This document shows positions 33,681 through 44,968 of a stretch of DNA of 64,000 bases, piece after piece. Position 1 is the first letter of the stretch. Each line of letters begins with the position of its first letter. Source of the stretch: Phragmites australis (lineage: Eukaryota > Streptophyta > Magnoliopsida > Poales > Poaceae); the NCBI RefSeq assembly GCF_958298935.1, contig NC_084930.1, forward strand, positions 20,248,001 to 20,312,000. The letters are read 5' to 3'. The position numbers and the translations under genes are program-made. The notes below the pieces were generated by a model. The model saw nothing but the letters and a program-made list of their open reading frames with translations, was not told the origin of the DNA and did not search any database.

Positions 33681-34420
33681 TTGAACATCAAATTGATTTG
33701 ATTTGATTCCGGGAGCAACTTTACCAAATTGGAAGATACTTAAGGAAATTCAGCCACAACTCGGAAGATACTAAGGAAATTCAGCCACAAGTCCAAAACC
33801 TTTTGAACTGCGGGTATGTACGAGAAAGTCTTAGCCCTTGTGTTGTTCCTGTTCTTTTAGTTCCTAAGAAAAACGATAGTTGGCGTATGTATGTTGATTA
33901 TAGAGCCATCAGTAATATTGCTATAAGATATCATCACCCTATCCCTAGGTTAGATGATATACTTGATGAGTTAAGTGGTTCTATAATTTTCACTAAAATT
34001 GACTTGCGAAGTCGGTACCACCAGATTAGAATAAAACTTGGAGATGAATGGAAGATTACATTTAAAACTAAGTTTGGTTTGTATGAGTAGTTAGTAATAC
34101 CTTTTGGGTTAACTAATGTACCTAGTACTTTTATATGATTAATGAACGAAGTTTTATATGCTTTCATTGGTAGACTTATCTTGATTTACAGCAAGTTATA
34201 TGAACTACACTTTGATCACTTACGTGCTGTTTTTAACGCTTTGAGAGATGCATGTTTGTTTGGTAACCTCGAAAAGTGCACCTTTTGCACGGATCGAGTC
34301 TCTTTTCTTGGCTATGTTGTTACTCCATAGGAAATAGAGGTAGATGAAGCAAAAATTGAAGCCATAAAGAGCTGACCAACTCTTGAGACTGTTACACAAG
34401 TGAGAAACTTTCATGGTCTT
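33681..34420 (+). pseudogene. CRM-B reverse transcriptase lacking its active site
   Basis: Clear Ty3 [62 protein letters not shown] and KFGLYE*LVIPFGLTN. At 34166-34180 the sequence reads AFIGRLILIYS. Compared with CRM-D, seven codons holding the Y-F-D-D catalytic box are deleted in frame, so polymerase activity is impossible. Stops lie near 34088, 34136 and 34328. A repeated segment at 33733-33790 (GGAAGATACT…AAATTCAGCCACAA twice) is a local duplication. Confidence 0.85.
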
Positions 34421-34963
34421 GCGGGTTTCTATCGGTGATTTGTGCGGGATTTCAGCACCATTGCTGCTCTATTAAATGAGTTGATAAAGAAAAGAGTAAT
34501 TTTCAAATGGGGACCTGCACAAGAACAAGTATTCAAGTTGTTGAAAGAGAAGCTCACCCATGCTCCGTTGCTCCAACTCCCTGATTTTTGTAAGACATTT
34601 GAAGCATAATGGATGCTAGTGGGATTGGAATTGGAGGTGTTCTAATTCAAAAAGGTAAACCAATTGCTTATTTCAACGAGAAATTAAGTGGGACAACTTT
34701 AAATTATTCTACCTATGATAAGGAATTGTATGCATAAACGACATGCTAAATGGGTAAAATTTATTGAGTCATTTCCATATATCATAAAACATAAGAAAGG
34801 AAAGGACAATGTGATAGCTGGTACGCTTTCTAGGCTTTATACCATGTTATCTCTACTGGTTCATAAGATTTTTGGTTTAGAGACCATTAAAGAATTATAT
34901 GCTACTGATTTGGATATTAAAGAGGTTCTTGAACATTGTAAAAGAAGAGAAAATATGAAATAA
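34421..34963 (+). pseudogene. CRM-B RNase H with internal deletion
   Basis: It begins LKEKLTHAPLLQLPDF (34540) and [20 protein letters not shown], then [11 protein letters not shown]. From there it jumps to [20 protein letters not shown]. The roughly 40 residues between (present in CRM-D from [10 protein letters not shown] to NKQHAKW) are deleted, removing part of the catalytic fold. [20 protein letters not shown] follows and leads to the integrase. Confidence 0.8.
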
Positions 34964-36218
34964 ACATGTGCTGAATGATGGATTGCTCTATCGTGCTAAC
35001 AAGCTATGCATTCTAGCTAGCTCTGTTCAACTTTTGTTGTTGCAGGAGGCGCATGGAGGAGGATTGATGGCATATTTTGGAGAAAATAAGACCGAAGATG
35101 TGTTGGCCTCTCATTTCTTTTAGCCAAAGATGAGACGTGACGTCGAGCGTTACGTGTCACGTTGCACCACTTGCAATAAAGCTAAGTCTCGCTTAAATCC
35201 ATATGGTCTTTACATATCCCTTCCTGTTTCTAGTGTACCTTGGAAGGATATTTCTATGGATTTTGTCTTAGGATTACCTAGGATAAAGAGGGGGAGGGAT
35301 AGAATATTTGTAATTGTGGATTATTTTTCTAAAATAGCACATTTTATACCTTGCTATAAGAGCAATAATGCTACAAACATAGCTGATTTATTTTTCAAGA
35401 AAATCGTTCGACTACATGGAGTGCCTAATACTATCATCGCAGATCATGACAAAGTTTTTGAGTCACTTTTGGAGATCACTTTGGAATTAATTTGGGATGA
35501 AGCTGCTATTTTCTACTACGTGTCATCCCCAAACCGATGGTCAAATAGAGGTTGTTAATCGTACATTATCGACCATATTACGGGCAGTTCTAAAGAAGAA
35601 TTTAATGATGTGGAAAGAGTGTTTACCACATATTGAATTTGCTTACAATAGGTCGGTACACTCCATCACCAAGGTAAGTCAGTTCCAGGTAGTGTATGGA
35701 TTTAATCCCCGTGCTCCTATTGATTGACTACATTTGCCTACTTTTGAAAGACTTAATTTAGATGCTAAGAAATGTACTAAATTTATTCTTAAGTTTCATA
35801 AAACCACTAAAAAGAATATAGAGAGCATGATTGGAAAGTATATGATTGCTCGAAGTAAAGGTAGGAAGGAAATAAAATTTGAACCGGGTGATTTAGTTTG
35901 GTTGCATTTGAGGAAGGATAGGTTTCTAGAATTAAGAAAGTCAGAATTAATGATTAGAGCTGATGGACCATTTAAGATAATTGAGAAAATCAATGACAAT
36001 GCATAAACAAATTGGACCTACCTATATATTTTGGGGTCAGTCCCAAATTTAACATTTCAGATTTGAAGCCCTACATGGGAGAAGAAGAAAAGCTTGAGTC
36101 GAGGACGACTTTAATTCAAGAGGGGGAGGATGATGAGCCCATAGCTCCTTCGGATATGATCAATACTGCCAATAATGCTCAAATCATACAAGGACTAATT
36201 ACAATTGTACGTGAATGA
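34964..36218 (+). pseudogene. CRM-B integrase, reading into the 3' LTR
   Basis: The zinc finger has EAHGGGLMAYF (second His changed) and CTTCNKAKSRLNP. The core has ISMDFVLGLPRIKRGRDRIF (first Asp), IIADHDKVF (second Asp) and [20 protein letters not shown] (Glu). A frameshift lies near 35490, and stops at about 35727 and 36004. The C-terminus KGRKEIKFEPGDLVWLHLRK and FNISDLKPYMGEEEKLESRT is followed by IQEGEDDEPIAPSDMINT, encoded across the polypurine tract into the LTR, ending at TGA 36216-36218. Reading into the LTR is a known CRM-lineage trait. Confidence 0.8.
36117..36130 (+). promoter_or_regulatory. CRM-B polypurine tract
   Basis: CAAGAGGGGGAGGA immediately upstream of the 3' LTR; primer site for plus-strand synthesis. 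It is simultaneously coding (QEGED). Confidence 0.85.
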
Positions 36219-37038
36219 CAATTAGACCACCATGTGAACTCGTTTCTCACTATTCATGCTTCCTTGGATGGATTCCTACTAAATTGTTGTGATGTTTTAT
36301 TACTTAGGAACATGATAGAAGCACCACAACCTTACCCAGACATCACCCCTCGAAGGCCAAGTCTACTCGGACTTGAGGCTGAGCTCTAGTTGTGGTCATG
36401 GTTGTGGTCGTGGTTGAGTAATAGGACATCACGTCAGTAAAACGGGCATAACTCTCTCATACGAACTCCGTTTTAGGCAATTTTGGACATTCTGGAAAGC
36501 TTATGATGAGCTCTTTCTAATAATATGAGATCGACCAAATATTCCTTATAGTTTAGTTACAGTCAAAGAAATAAGGTGCTATTAGACCTAGATGGGTCTT
36601 GTAATCATGTTGGGATCGGAGTCCAGGTTGTGTACGCCTCTTTTCGTGGCTACACACCCCTAGGTTGACCTCCTCATGTCCCCCTATATATTCATAGCAG
36701 CCGTCATAGTTTAGGCTTAAGTTTTGCTTAGATTATTCTGTTTTATACCGTTTTACCGCTTGTTCGATTTGTGGAACCCAAACTCGAGTACTTCATTGGT
36801 AATTAGCAATACTCAGATTTCATCTACCTATTCTTACTTGTGTTCTTGATTTGCTTATAGGAAAAGCCTTCTTGGTGAGATCAACCATGTCTTGGCATGG
36901 TTGATAACCATGGAGTAGTGGTGTAGTTGTTGCGAGGGTTCTAAATCTATACTGTTTGCAAACTTTGGATCATCAATGTCGAAACTCCACTAATCGACTT
37001 ATCATATTTCCTTCAAAAGATCGGGCAAATGTGTATCA
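36131..37038 (+). repeat. CRM-B 3' LTR
   Basis: 908 bp, TGATGAGCCC...GTGTATCA, followed by the CATTT duplication. CCCCCTATATATTC near 36676 is the probable TATA region. Confidence 0.9.
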
Positions 37039-40000
37039 CATTTTATTCCTCATCATCGGAGGAAATAATGATGACCCTAGGAGGGACCATGGAGAGGGGC
37101 TTGGGGAAGAGGAACCCTGCTTCTTCACTCTCTAGGCTTAGCTTGTGGGACAACAATGGAGTGGAGAAGGAAGGAGATGGGGTGAGAAATGAATGGCCTT
37201 GGGTCCCCTTTATTTATAGCTGCGGGAACGGGTTGCAGTATGTAAACGAGCTGTCAAGATCTGGTGTCACTGGGCATGAGGCGTGAGAGCGATGCCACCT
37301 TGGTCACGCGGCACATCTGGCAGAAGTCAAGGCGTCGCTTAGACATTGTGACTTGTCCAATCTCTGCAAAGAGCGGTGTGCGGTCATTATTTCATGTCAA
37401 ATCAAAGGCTATGGTGAAAACAAGCACGAGAGGGAGTGGATTTTTAATGCTCACCTACCTGGCTATTTGAATACACTTGATGACCATAACGTAATCTCAA
37501 CCACCCACTTAGGGGCTGGAGTCATTGAGTACATGATCGAGAAATGGAAGTCGATGCTTATGCTCTACTCTCCACTTGATCCAGCTATCGAGTGGAGCGT
37601 CGGGGGCTACATCATACTTTTTCACTGTTTCTTGCTTCACTTTCTGTTTTTTGGTTATCATACCAACCTAAGAGCCAAAAGCTAAATTGTATAATGTCAG
37701 TGCTTATGCTCCACTTTTTACTCGAATTCAATCAAGGAGCGAAGGGACAGGGGCCACGTCAAGTATATTTTGGTGCATATGCTCTATTCTCTGCCTTTAT
37801 TATCACATAAAATAGAGAGTTGGGGAATACATCGCATATTTTTTATGCTTCGGCTTTACTCTTTAATGGACCCAATCATCGAGTAGATAGTTGAGGGCTA
37901 CAACACCATACACTTTCAATAACACATGTATGTTCCTTTCAACTCTTAGATCGAGTAATCTTCTTCTCGATCATAGAGTCGGGGGCTACATAATAATACA
38001 ATACTTTTTGTAAATTTTGTACATGTCTTTTACAAAGGTTTACCTAGCTTTGCATCTACTACTTTGGATAAGAGCCAGTAGAGACATTTGTTGGATTGAT
38101 GACAGACAATTACACCTAATAAAGCATAACAACACAAGAGATTGCCAGATATCTCTAGCCTAATGACTAAAAAAGATTATGAAGTTTTAGTCAATCCCAT
38201 GTGTGTTCTCTATTGAGTTCATGTCCGTACACTGATCAAGTAGGCAAGTCAATGAAAGTTTTCAAAAGGACATCATGTTTTCTATTTTTAGTTTTACACT
38301 AAGTTTTTTTTCCTTACCCTTGTGTTTACCTTGAGTAGTAACTCGAGGGTCAATACTTCTAACAATTTGTCTAGCGAGTTTTCAGGTATCAACATATATT
38401 CAATAGGTCAGTCGATTACAAGGATGATCATAACATTTGCTAGTCGATTTTGCATCTACTAATGCTAACTCTATTTCATCGATAAGGAAATAGAAAGTAG
38501 TAGCATATTGGACAAGGAAAATAATAGCAGTGTTCACAAACATCCCCAAATTAGAGATCTAGTTCTAAATGTTTCGAGTCAGGAACTGTGGACCATCAGT
38601 TAGAAAGGCTACCCTCGCTTTCATAGTTAGACAGGTTGAGCCCTAAAGACTCAACAAAGGCATGGATCAAAGATTTGACGCTTTCCATAATTTGTGCTAC
38701 CTCCTCTATAGAGCATCCAAAACCCACCATCACCACTGAGGTGTTAAGATTTGGGTCGTAACTCTTGAGGTGACCAAGCATCATTTTGACGCTGATGGAA
38801 GCCGACTGGATCATGTGGTTGAAGGTCTGCTCCCTCAGCTCTTGGAGTGCTCCAACCACAGTATCTCAACCGGCAATCGTAGTGTCTCAATTAGTCTCTG
38901 CCTTCTTCAAAGCATCAACCACCACATCTCGATTAGCCTCTGTTTTCTTCAAAGTCTCAACCATTGTGTCTTGATTAGCTTTTGCCTTATCTGAAGCATC
39001 TTTGAGCCTCTTCTGATACTTGTCCTTCTTGTCGAGGATGTTCATCGTGTCATGAGAAGGGTTACTTTTCTCTCCGTGGAGGACTCAAGATCTAGAGGAA
39101 CAAATGGTAAAAGTTATCATTAGTTGCCCAATGTACGAATCACATTTTAGTGATCAAGGAGTAAACTAGCCTTCAATTGTCGTTTGTCGAGTAGCTAGCT
39201 CGCTATCTTTCTCTTTGAGAGCCTTCTGATAGCTCATGGGGTCAATTGACAAAAGTTGAGACTTGACCGCTGCCGTCTGATCATAGATAGCCTTGATATG
39301 AGACTTCATTGTTGCCCAAAGATCGACAATAGGAAGGCTTGCAAGAGCTTTAGGTTCGTTGAGCTTTGAGCTTGGTGTGGGAACATTTGCAAGAGGTTGT
39401 TCTACTCAAGAAGGCGGTGGCAGAGCAACTATGGTAGATAAGTTCGGTTGGATGACCAAACCACTATCAGTCTGTTGTGTGGACTTCTCCAGAATCGGCA
39501 AGCTACAAGAAATGATATTAGGAACGTGATAGTAGGATGCATATTAATACAAATACTCAAATCAAACCTTTTGGCAACTAGGGTGAGTGCCTTGACTTTT
39601 AATTTATTTCTCTTGATTGCTATCTCCATCGTCATACTGGTGGTAAGGTTCGGTTGCACAGGAGGGATGATCAAGGGATCAGATGAGGCCAAAGTCGCTA
39701 GTGCCTGCAAGAAACCAGCCCATAATGATTTTCATCATTCTGGACTTATCGAACCAATGCTCAAAAGAATGGCCAATGTAAGGGAGATGACTCGCTAAGA
39801 GTTACCTCATTTACCGAGTCATCAGACACATCGGTTGCATGAAGAGGCAATCGAGAGGGAGTTCCAGATGTTCCCTATCAAAGGGCCACTCATACTAATC
39901 GAGCTTCAACAAGTGTGTACTCAATAACTAGAATAGAAAATACATTATTATTTAATAACTCGATATCAGTACCAGTTGGCTTCTTCTCTTAGAGTGCTTG

Positions 40001-41790
40001 AGGGGCTCCGGATCATGTAGTGGATCAAATGACGAGGACGATCTCTTTGATCGAAGAGACCCCTTGGTCCATTCATCGACTAGTATTTTCTCCTTGTCAC
40101 CGGTGCCAGAGGAGGAAGAGCCATCAAACTCATGGACCTCAGTCGTAAGGATGTGTTCTTGATGGAGAACTGGAGCCTATTATCAGAAAAACGAGTCAGG
40201 ATGATTAAGAAGCAATTAGCACTAATTTCTTACTCGAGAATCCCCACATCTGGTTCAAGATTCGAATGGGATTAAGGTTGAATAGATCTCTCTTGAGCTT
40301 CATTGGAGAAGAGCTTGTTCAATTGAGCATAGTGTCCTAAAGAGACAAAGCTGAAAAAGACAGGTAAAGTTACTCAAAAGAATTCGACTACGACAATAGA
40401 TGCAAAAAAATGACCTGTGCTCTTACTTCTGGCTGCATCCCTGGAGCTGTCTTTATCTGCAGAATACTCCTAGGCAAAGCGACTTCACGCTTTCAAAGGA
40501 GTCGATCTTCGACTAATGAAACCCTTAGCTACATGCCACCTGGTTAAGCCACTCTACTTAAGTTCACCAATTTTTGTGACATAATAGGTAGTGTGGTCAG
40601 ACTTGTGGTGCTTTTTTTTTGACTAATATGGGTTTCGGCGTGGCAGAAGGTTCTTATATATTAGGGGAGAATGGATTGGGTCAGGGTTGGAGATGTAAGA
40701 CTAGAGTTTTTTCCAATCCTTCTGACAAGAAGAGGTTAACACAACTGGAATATAGGAGTTCTTCATTCCACGCCGCAATCGGAAACCACAACCTCCAACA
40801 CATTTATTCTCCTTATTCCTCTTCAGATGATAGAAGTACTGTAACACATTGAAGCTGGGTTCGATACCAAGGAAGGCTTCACATAGGTGGACGAAAACAC
40901 TAAGCATTGTGATTGAGTTTGGATTCAAGTGGTGGAGCTAAATTTGGTACTAGTCGAGTATGTTGAGGAGAAACTTAGAAGGGGGGAATGTTGAATCCAC
41001 AACGAAAAAAATGATTCAAAAGCCACAATCTCATGATCAAATTGGTAGGAAAGGGAATTCCTCACCCGCTGCAGGCCTCCAGTTGACCAAATCTTGATGA
41101 GGCACTATTCCTTCTGCTTCGAGTTCCTTCAACCTTGACTCTTACATTGTTGAGATCGCCCATGATTCAGTCAGAAGCTTCATCTCATCCAGATACTCGG
41201 GGACGATGTTGGTGGCCTTTGCGCCGGAGTCTCTCTCTGGTGAGGAGGAAGCTAAGTTCTTTGTAGGGGAACTGGAATCCATGAACCTAAGTTTTCCGGC
41301 AGAAGCGTGTGTTTGGGCTGAGAGAGATGGAAGTGTGTATAAGAGGACTAGCAGCGAGGGCAAGGAAGTATTGTACAATTTAGGTTCGTAAAGTTAAATA
41401 GCTCAGGCTTAACGTTTCTTTGGTAACCACTCCTGTCACTATGGCGCTTTGATTGGTGTGAAAAGTGGGATGATGACATCGTGTGAATCTCTGCACGCCT
41501 GTATGCATTCTGCAAGCATTAAATGCTCCTATACCCGTCATTTCAAAATTTGAAAGATCTTTTAACTCTACTCAGAGACGAATATCAAGAAGTCGATATT
41601 ACTGCCTCTTATTGAGTCTTGAGTGCAGATAACAGCAGGATAGTCGACCCAAAAGTGTTTCCACTCGATACTCAGAACATAGTCTCTTCTTATTCGATTC
41701 TTTCGACTATGAGTTCGATCTACCTTACTTGACTAGGCTTGGACTTGGTAGTACTCGAGTAGGCTCTTGCAGAAATTCTCCCTACTGAGT

Positions 41791-41806
41791 TGAGTTAGGG
41801 GGCTAC
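41791..41806 (+). promoter_or_regulatory. Tat-2 polypurine tract
   Basis: TGAGTTAGGGGGCTAC directly before the 3' LTR. The purine-rich GGGGGCTAC | TGT junction is common in grass Tat elements. Confidence 0.6.
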
Positions 41807-42407
41807 TGTCGAATATCTAACTATGTGGTATATACACATAAGAAGTATACCATATACAGACGGGGTATACCATGTGCATACTTAACAACTCCGGATATTA
41901 TGGAATCGAATCCACGGTACCTCATACGCCCGAAATCTAGAAGGTATATACTAGGAAGACCTCAATTTGCTTACCCAACTCGAGAAGATTAGTATCCATG
42001 ACAGATCTATCTACTTGGACTACAAGGAAAATGATTCCCTATCAACTATGACTGGATTGGAGGCGGTAAATCACCCTTATATAAGGAGGGGACCTAGACC
42101 CCCTTGGGAGACTCTCTTTTCTCTCAGCTATTGGAGGCAGACATCAGGACCTTAGCGCAGAAGGAATTCGGTGACTTTAGCCCTAGATTAGATTAGATCC
42201 GATCTACTCTTTGTCATAGGCTAGCCACATTACATGTACTCGAGTGAATACATACACATAATCATCAACATAGGATGTAGGATATTACTACAACCAGGAG
42301 CCCGAACCTGTATACATCGTGTGTGCCTTGCTTTATATTTGATCTTTGATCCATGAGAGTAACCCCGTTATATCTGGACATATTATCAGGAACAAATCCT
42401 CAATACA
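41807..42407 (+). repeat. Tat-2 3' LTR
   Basis: 601 bp, TGTCGAATATC...CAATACA, complete. It matches the 5' LTR from CATGTGCATACTTAAC onward. It contains CTTATATAAGG (near 42078) as TATA box. Confidence 0.85.
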
Positions 42408-42544
42408 ATGCGCATTTGCGTATAGTAGTGCATTGCCGAGCTCATTGCCACCACTCAAATCCAATCACCGTCCACCTCCGCAAAAGCGTGTGTCAGGCTC
42501 ACTGCTGCACTGTGAAAGTCTGAAATTTGCAGCTCCGTCACATA

Positions 42545-43244
42545 TAGTGATGGAAAATAGATAGCAGATATCCGTGTTATCTGATATTCGTATTCGGTCA
42601 AATGTAAATATGGTAAGAAAACTCCATATTTGACTCACAAACTGATACCCATATGTATATATCCGAATTTGTTTCCTATATATATGAATATGCATATATT
42701 TGAATTCGTTTTCTTAGATATGGATATAGATGTCAGTAATATCCGTATCCAAACATGCAGAAATACATCTCTGAAATATAAATAGAAGTCACATAAATTT
42801 CTATTATTTTATCTTTTTCTCTTACTTAATTCATTCAATCTTATATATTCTTTTATTTATTAGTATTGTACCACATATATTGTACCGATAAATCTAACCC
42901 TCTCATCTCCTTTTCAAAGGACTAAATATAATCAAAAGGTATGGTACTGTAGCAAAGAGGCTTTATGCCTTAAGGTAGATGCTCAATCTAAAAAATGAGA
43001 TTTTTTATGTTGAATTGTCGTCATGCTTGTATCAAATAAATTTATTATTTCGTAATTTATTGTTAAAGCTGTAGGATATTTACATACAATTAAATATATT
43101 AGGTATTCAGATTCGGATTGGAATAATCCGATTCGTATTCCTATTCAAAAATATTAAAATTTATATTCATTTTAAGATATAAATATATAAATAATAATAT
43201 AAAAATAGACTATTCATATATCTATCCTGTCCGTTTCATCTCCA
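42545..43244. mobile_element. AT-rich hAT-like remnant
   Basis: The left end TAGTGATGGAAAA and the inverted right end TGGAGATGAAACG are similar. Both subterminal regions are full of alternating GATATCCG / CGTATTC motifs, as in the hAT element at 43483. The interior is AT-rich and non-coding. No 8-bp target duplication is visible, so the limits are approximate. Confidence 0.35.
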
Positions 43245-44368
43245 GCTGCACGAAATCGTATGTGCAGCTGCCGAGCCTGCCTCACTAGAGTTGGCCCCGT
43301 CCGTGGGCACGTGTGCGACGAAAGCACGGAGTCGGCACTGTCCACATTTGTGGACGGCTGGACGCGTGTGCCTGGCATGGACGTGGGACCGGCACGACCT
43401 TCGTGGGTGCGTGCCTGTGCGCTGTGAGTTCAGTTGCGGCGGAACAGCTGTTGCTAGCGCGGTCGTGCCACACAACAACTTGCAGGGATGGAAATGAATC
43501 GAATACATATGAAATTGAATTCGAATAGTATAATTTATTATATTTTAATTTGAATATGAATATGGATTCGAATATTCTCGAATACGAATACGAATCGGAT
43601 AGTTCGAATACGAATCCGCATTCGGATATCTACTCGATCTTTGAAATTCAGGTCGGAAATTTAGATTTTTGAAAAAATTTGACTGAAATTTGATAAAATT
43701 CGACTGAAATTTATTCTAATTTGATTGGGCCCGAATTTTAGAAATTTTGTTCAAAATTCATGTTGGAAATTTCAATTTTTGATCAAATTTATTTGAAATT
43801 TGATGAAATTTGACTAAAATTTGTTCCAATTTGATTGGGTTGGAATTTCGTTCATATCTGAAATTTCTAAAACTTTAGTAAAATTTGGTTCCCTGGTTGG
43901 CAAATACGGATACAAATCAGATATATCTCGAATTCGGATATCCACATTTGAATCCGAATCTCGAAAACGAATTCAGATATATCCATTTTAGTATCCATTT
44001 TAGAAACGAATACGGATACGGATATCCATATTCGTATTTTAACAGATACGAAATCGAATAATTTGGATTTCCTGCCATCCATTTCCACCCCTAACAACTT
44101 GCCACTGCCCCTCCGCACGTCCGTGCTGGCCAGCGTGTCCCCACCGATCTATCTCCGAGGCGTGGGGGTGTCAGCACTAGCTTCCTTTTGCCTCCGCTGG
44201 CAGCTACTGACATCGGTCACTTCGCCCTAGCGCGCCCCACGTTGCACCGTGGACACAGCACCCGTCCGGGCTGCATTTATATATTTTTTTAATAATATTA
44301 TTTCATTAGAAAATTATAAAAATAATATTCAAAATTCAAAATTTGCATAAATAGGTGCTGGTTGGCAC
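43245..44368. other. GC-rich unassigned sequence split by a hAT MITE
   Basis: The flanks 43245-43482 and 44102-44290 are GC-rich and contiguous once the 43483-44093 element is removed. They contain short ORFs but no recognised motif. A CATTTATATATTTTT stretch near 44274-44288 could be a TATA-like element of a lost gene. They may be a host gene relic. Confidence 0.3.
43483..44093. mobile_element. Non-autonomous hAT element with perfect 8-bp duplication
   Basis: Ends CAGGGATGGAAATGAAT and, inverted, TAGGGGTGGAAATGGAT agree at 14 of 17 positions. The flanks are identical ACAACTTG at 43475-43482 and 44094-44101. The 611-bp element is AT-rich with dense GAATACGAATC/GGATATCC motifs near both ends and a diverged duplication of about 110 bp (units starting at 43651 and 43761, GGAAATTT...TTGATTGGG). 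No transposase is encoded. Confidence 0.9.
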
Positions 44369-44457
44369 TAGGGTGGCAATGTGTTGGATCGAGATCGAGT
44401 GGAGCAAGAATGCATGCGACCCAAAACCTGAAACACAAACTCGACTCTGACAAAAAA

Positions 44458-44968
44458 TCAAATTCGTGCAAATCCACCCCTACCCTCGGCGGGGACCTCA
44501 GACATGACGGGGTAACCTGAATCCTGACTGCGAACGCTCCTTCTCCCACACAAAGAGACCCTATTGCACCTGGCGGCCAAGGAGGGCAAGCTGGAGGTGG
44601 TAGAGCTCACCGTCAAGCTTACGGGTGTGCCTGTCGAGCACAGCCTAGTGCAGAACCGTGCCCTGACCAAGACATCGGGCACATACTGTGCCTCGACCCA
44701 AGCAGAGTCGACTATCTGGCAGATGATGTGGGCGAGGCCCTCGTAGGCAGTCGTGGCCACGACTGGGGCCGGTGTCAAGCAGTGCCAGCGCTACGGCGAC
44801 CCTATGGCGCCACACTGCCTCGTGCATCGGGCTGTTGAACGCCTTGTTGGACATCAACACGGGGCTCTTGAGTAGCATGTCCCATGTGTTTGGTCATCCG
44901 GTTAGGCCCGAGCGAGTCTAACGAGGAGCTCTGCCACCTCTAGCTTGCCCTCCTTGGCTACCAGGTGC
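44458..44968 (-). pseudogene. Ankyrin-repeat gene fragment
   Basis: Minus-strand frames from right to left read LVAKEGKLEVAELLVRLAR, then NSPMHEAVWRHRVAVALALL and GLAHIICQIVDSAWVEAQYV. These fit consecutive ankyrin repeats (consensus TPLHxAAxxGHxxVVxLLL) of the kind in grass ACD6-like ankyrin proteins. Frameshifts and stops separate them. No transmembrane part of an ACD6-like protein is present. It is a fragment, probably captured by the surrounding element. Confidence 0.55.
44566..44968. repeat. Inverted repeat of one ankyrin segment
   Basis: Arm 44566-44608 on the plus strand and arm 44926-44968 on the minus strand are 43 bp each and match at 39 positions (both encode the HLxAKEGKLEVxEL stretch). 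The intervening about 320 bp would form a loop. Transcription across it would yield a short hairpin RNA. Confidence 0.7.

Larger units (their letters stand above)
29363..37038 (+). mobile_element. CRM-B: complete CRM-like Ty3 chromovirus, inactive
   Basis: Both LTRs, PBS, polypurine tract and perfect 5-bp target duplication CATTT (29358-29362 and 37039-37043) are present; total 7676 bp. Gag, protease, RT, RNase H and integrase follow in the Ty3 order. The polyprotein frame continues past the polypurine tract and ends 29 codons into the 3' LTR. That trait, TGATG...CATCA ends and an initiator-tRNA PBS are known for CRM/CRR centromeric retrotransposons, so I assign that lineage with moderate confidence. 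I counted 12 differences in the first 100 aligned LTR bases, so insertion is not recent. Deletions in RT and RNase H make it non-autonomous. Confidence 0.85.
29036..41282 (-). pseudogene. Tat-2 antisense ORF, interrupted by CRM-B
   Basis: Read on the minus strand from a likely start at 41282 (MDSSSPTKNLASSSPERD). The PF04195-like part at about 40930-40700 reads LHHLNPNSITMLSVFVHLCE followed by AFLGIEPSFNVLQYFYHL. A coiled coil at about 39060-38600 has two and a half 14-residue repeats, encoded by 42-bp repeats (ETLKKTEANRDVVVDALKK). A strongly acidic end spans 37070-37039 and 29362-29230, across which CRM-B is inserted (SSDDEE, then DDENEGDEYGGDLDKIIDQV). Many stops are present. The layout is the same as in the Tat-1 antisense ORF: PF04195 region, coiled coil, acidic tail. 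Function unknown. Confidence 0.65.
17978..42407 (+). mobile_element. Tat-2: Tat-lineage Ty3 retrotransposon with three nested insertions
   Basis: 5' LTR (truncated), PBS, gag, protease, RT, two RNase H domains, integrase, antisense ORF, polypurine tract and 3' LTR are all traceable in order. Three younger elements interrupt it: a Tekay/Del-like LTR at 21240-24535, a CRM-like solo LTR at 27614-28537, and CRM-B at 29363-37038. Without them (about 11.9 kb) Tat-2 would be about 12.5 kb, a usual size for a Tat element. No target duplication can be checked because the 5' LTR lacks its start. All ORFs are degenerate. Confidence 0.8.

Noticed and set aside
37029..37810. Plus-strand ORFs downstream of CRM-B
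   Set aside because: They lie in the Tat-2 3' region; the minus strand carries the family-like reading, and these frames have no resemblance.
43236..43528. Overlapping GC-rich ORFs on both strands
   Set aside because: No motif; end within the hAT element; composition alone explains them.
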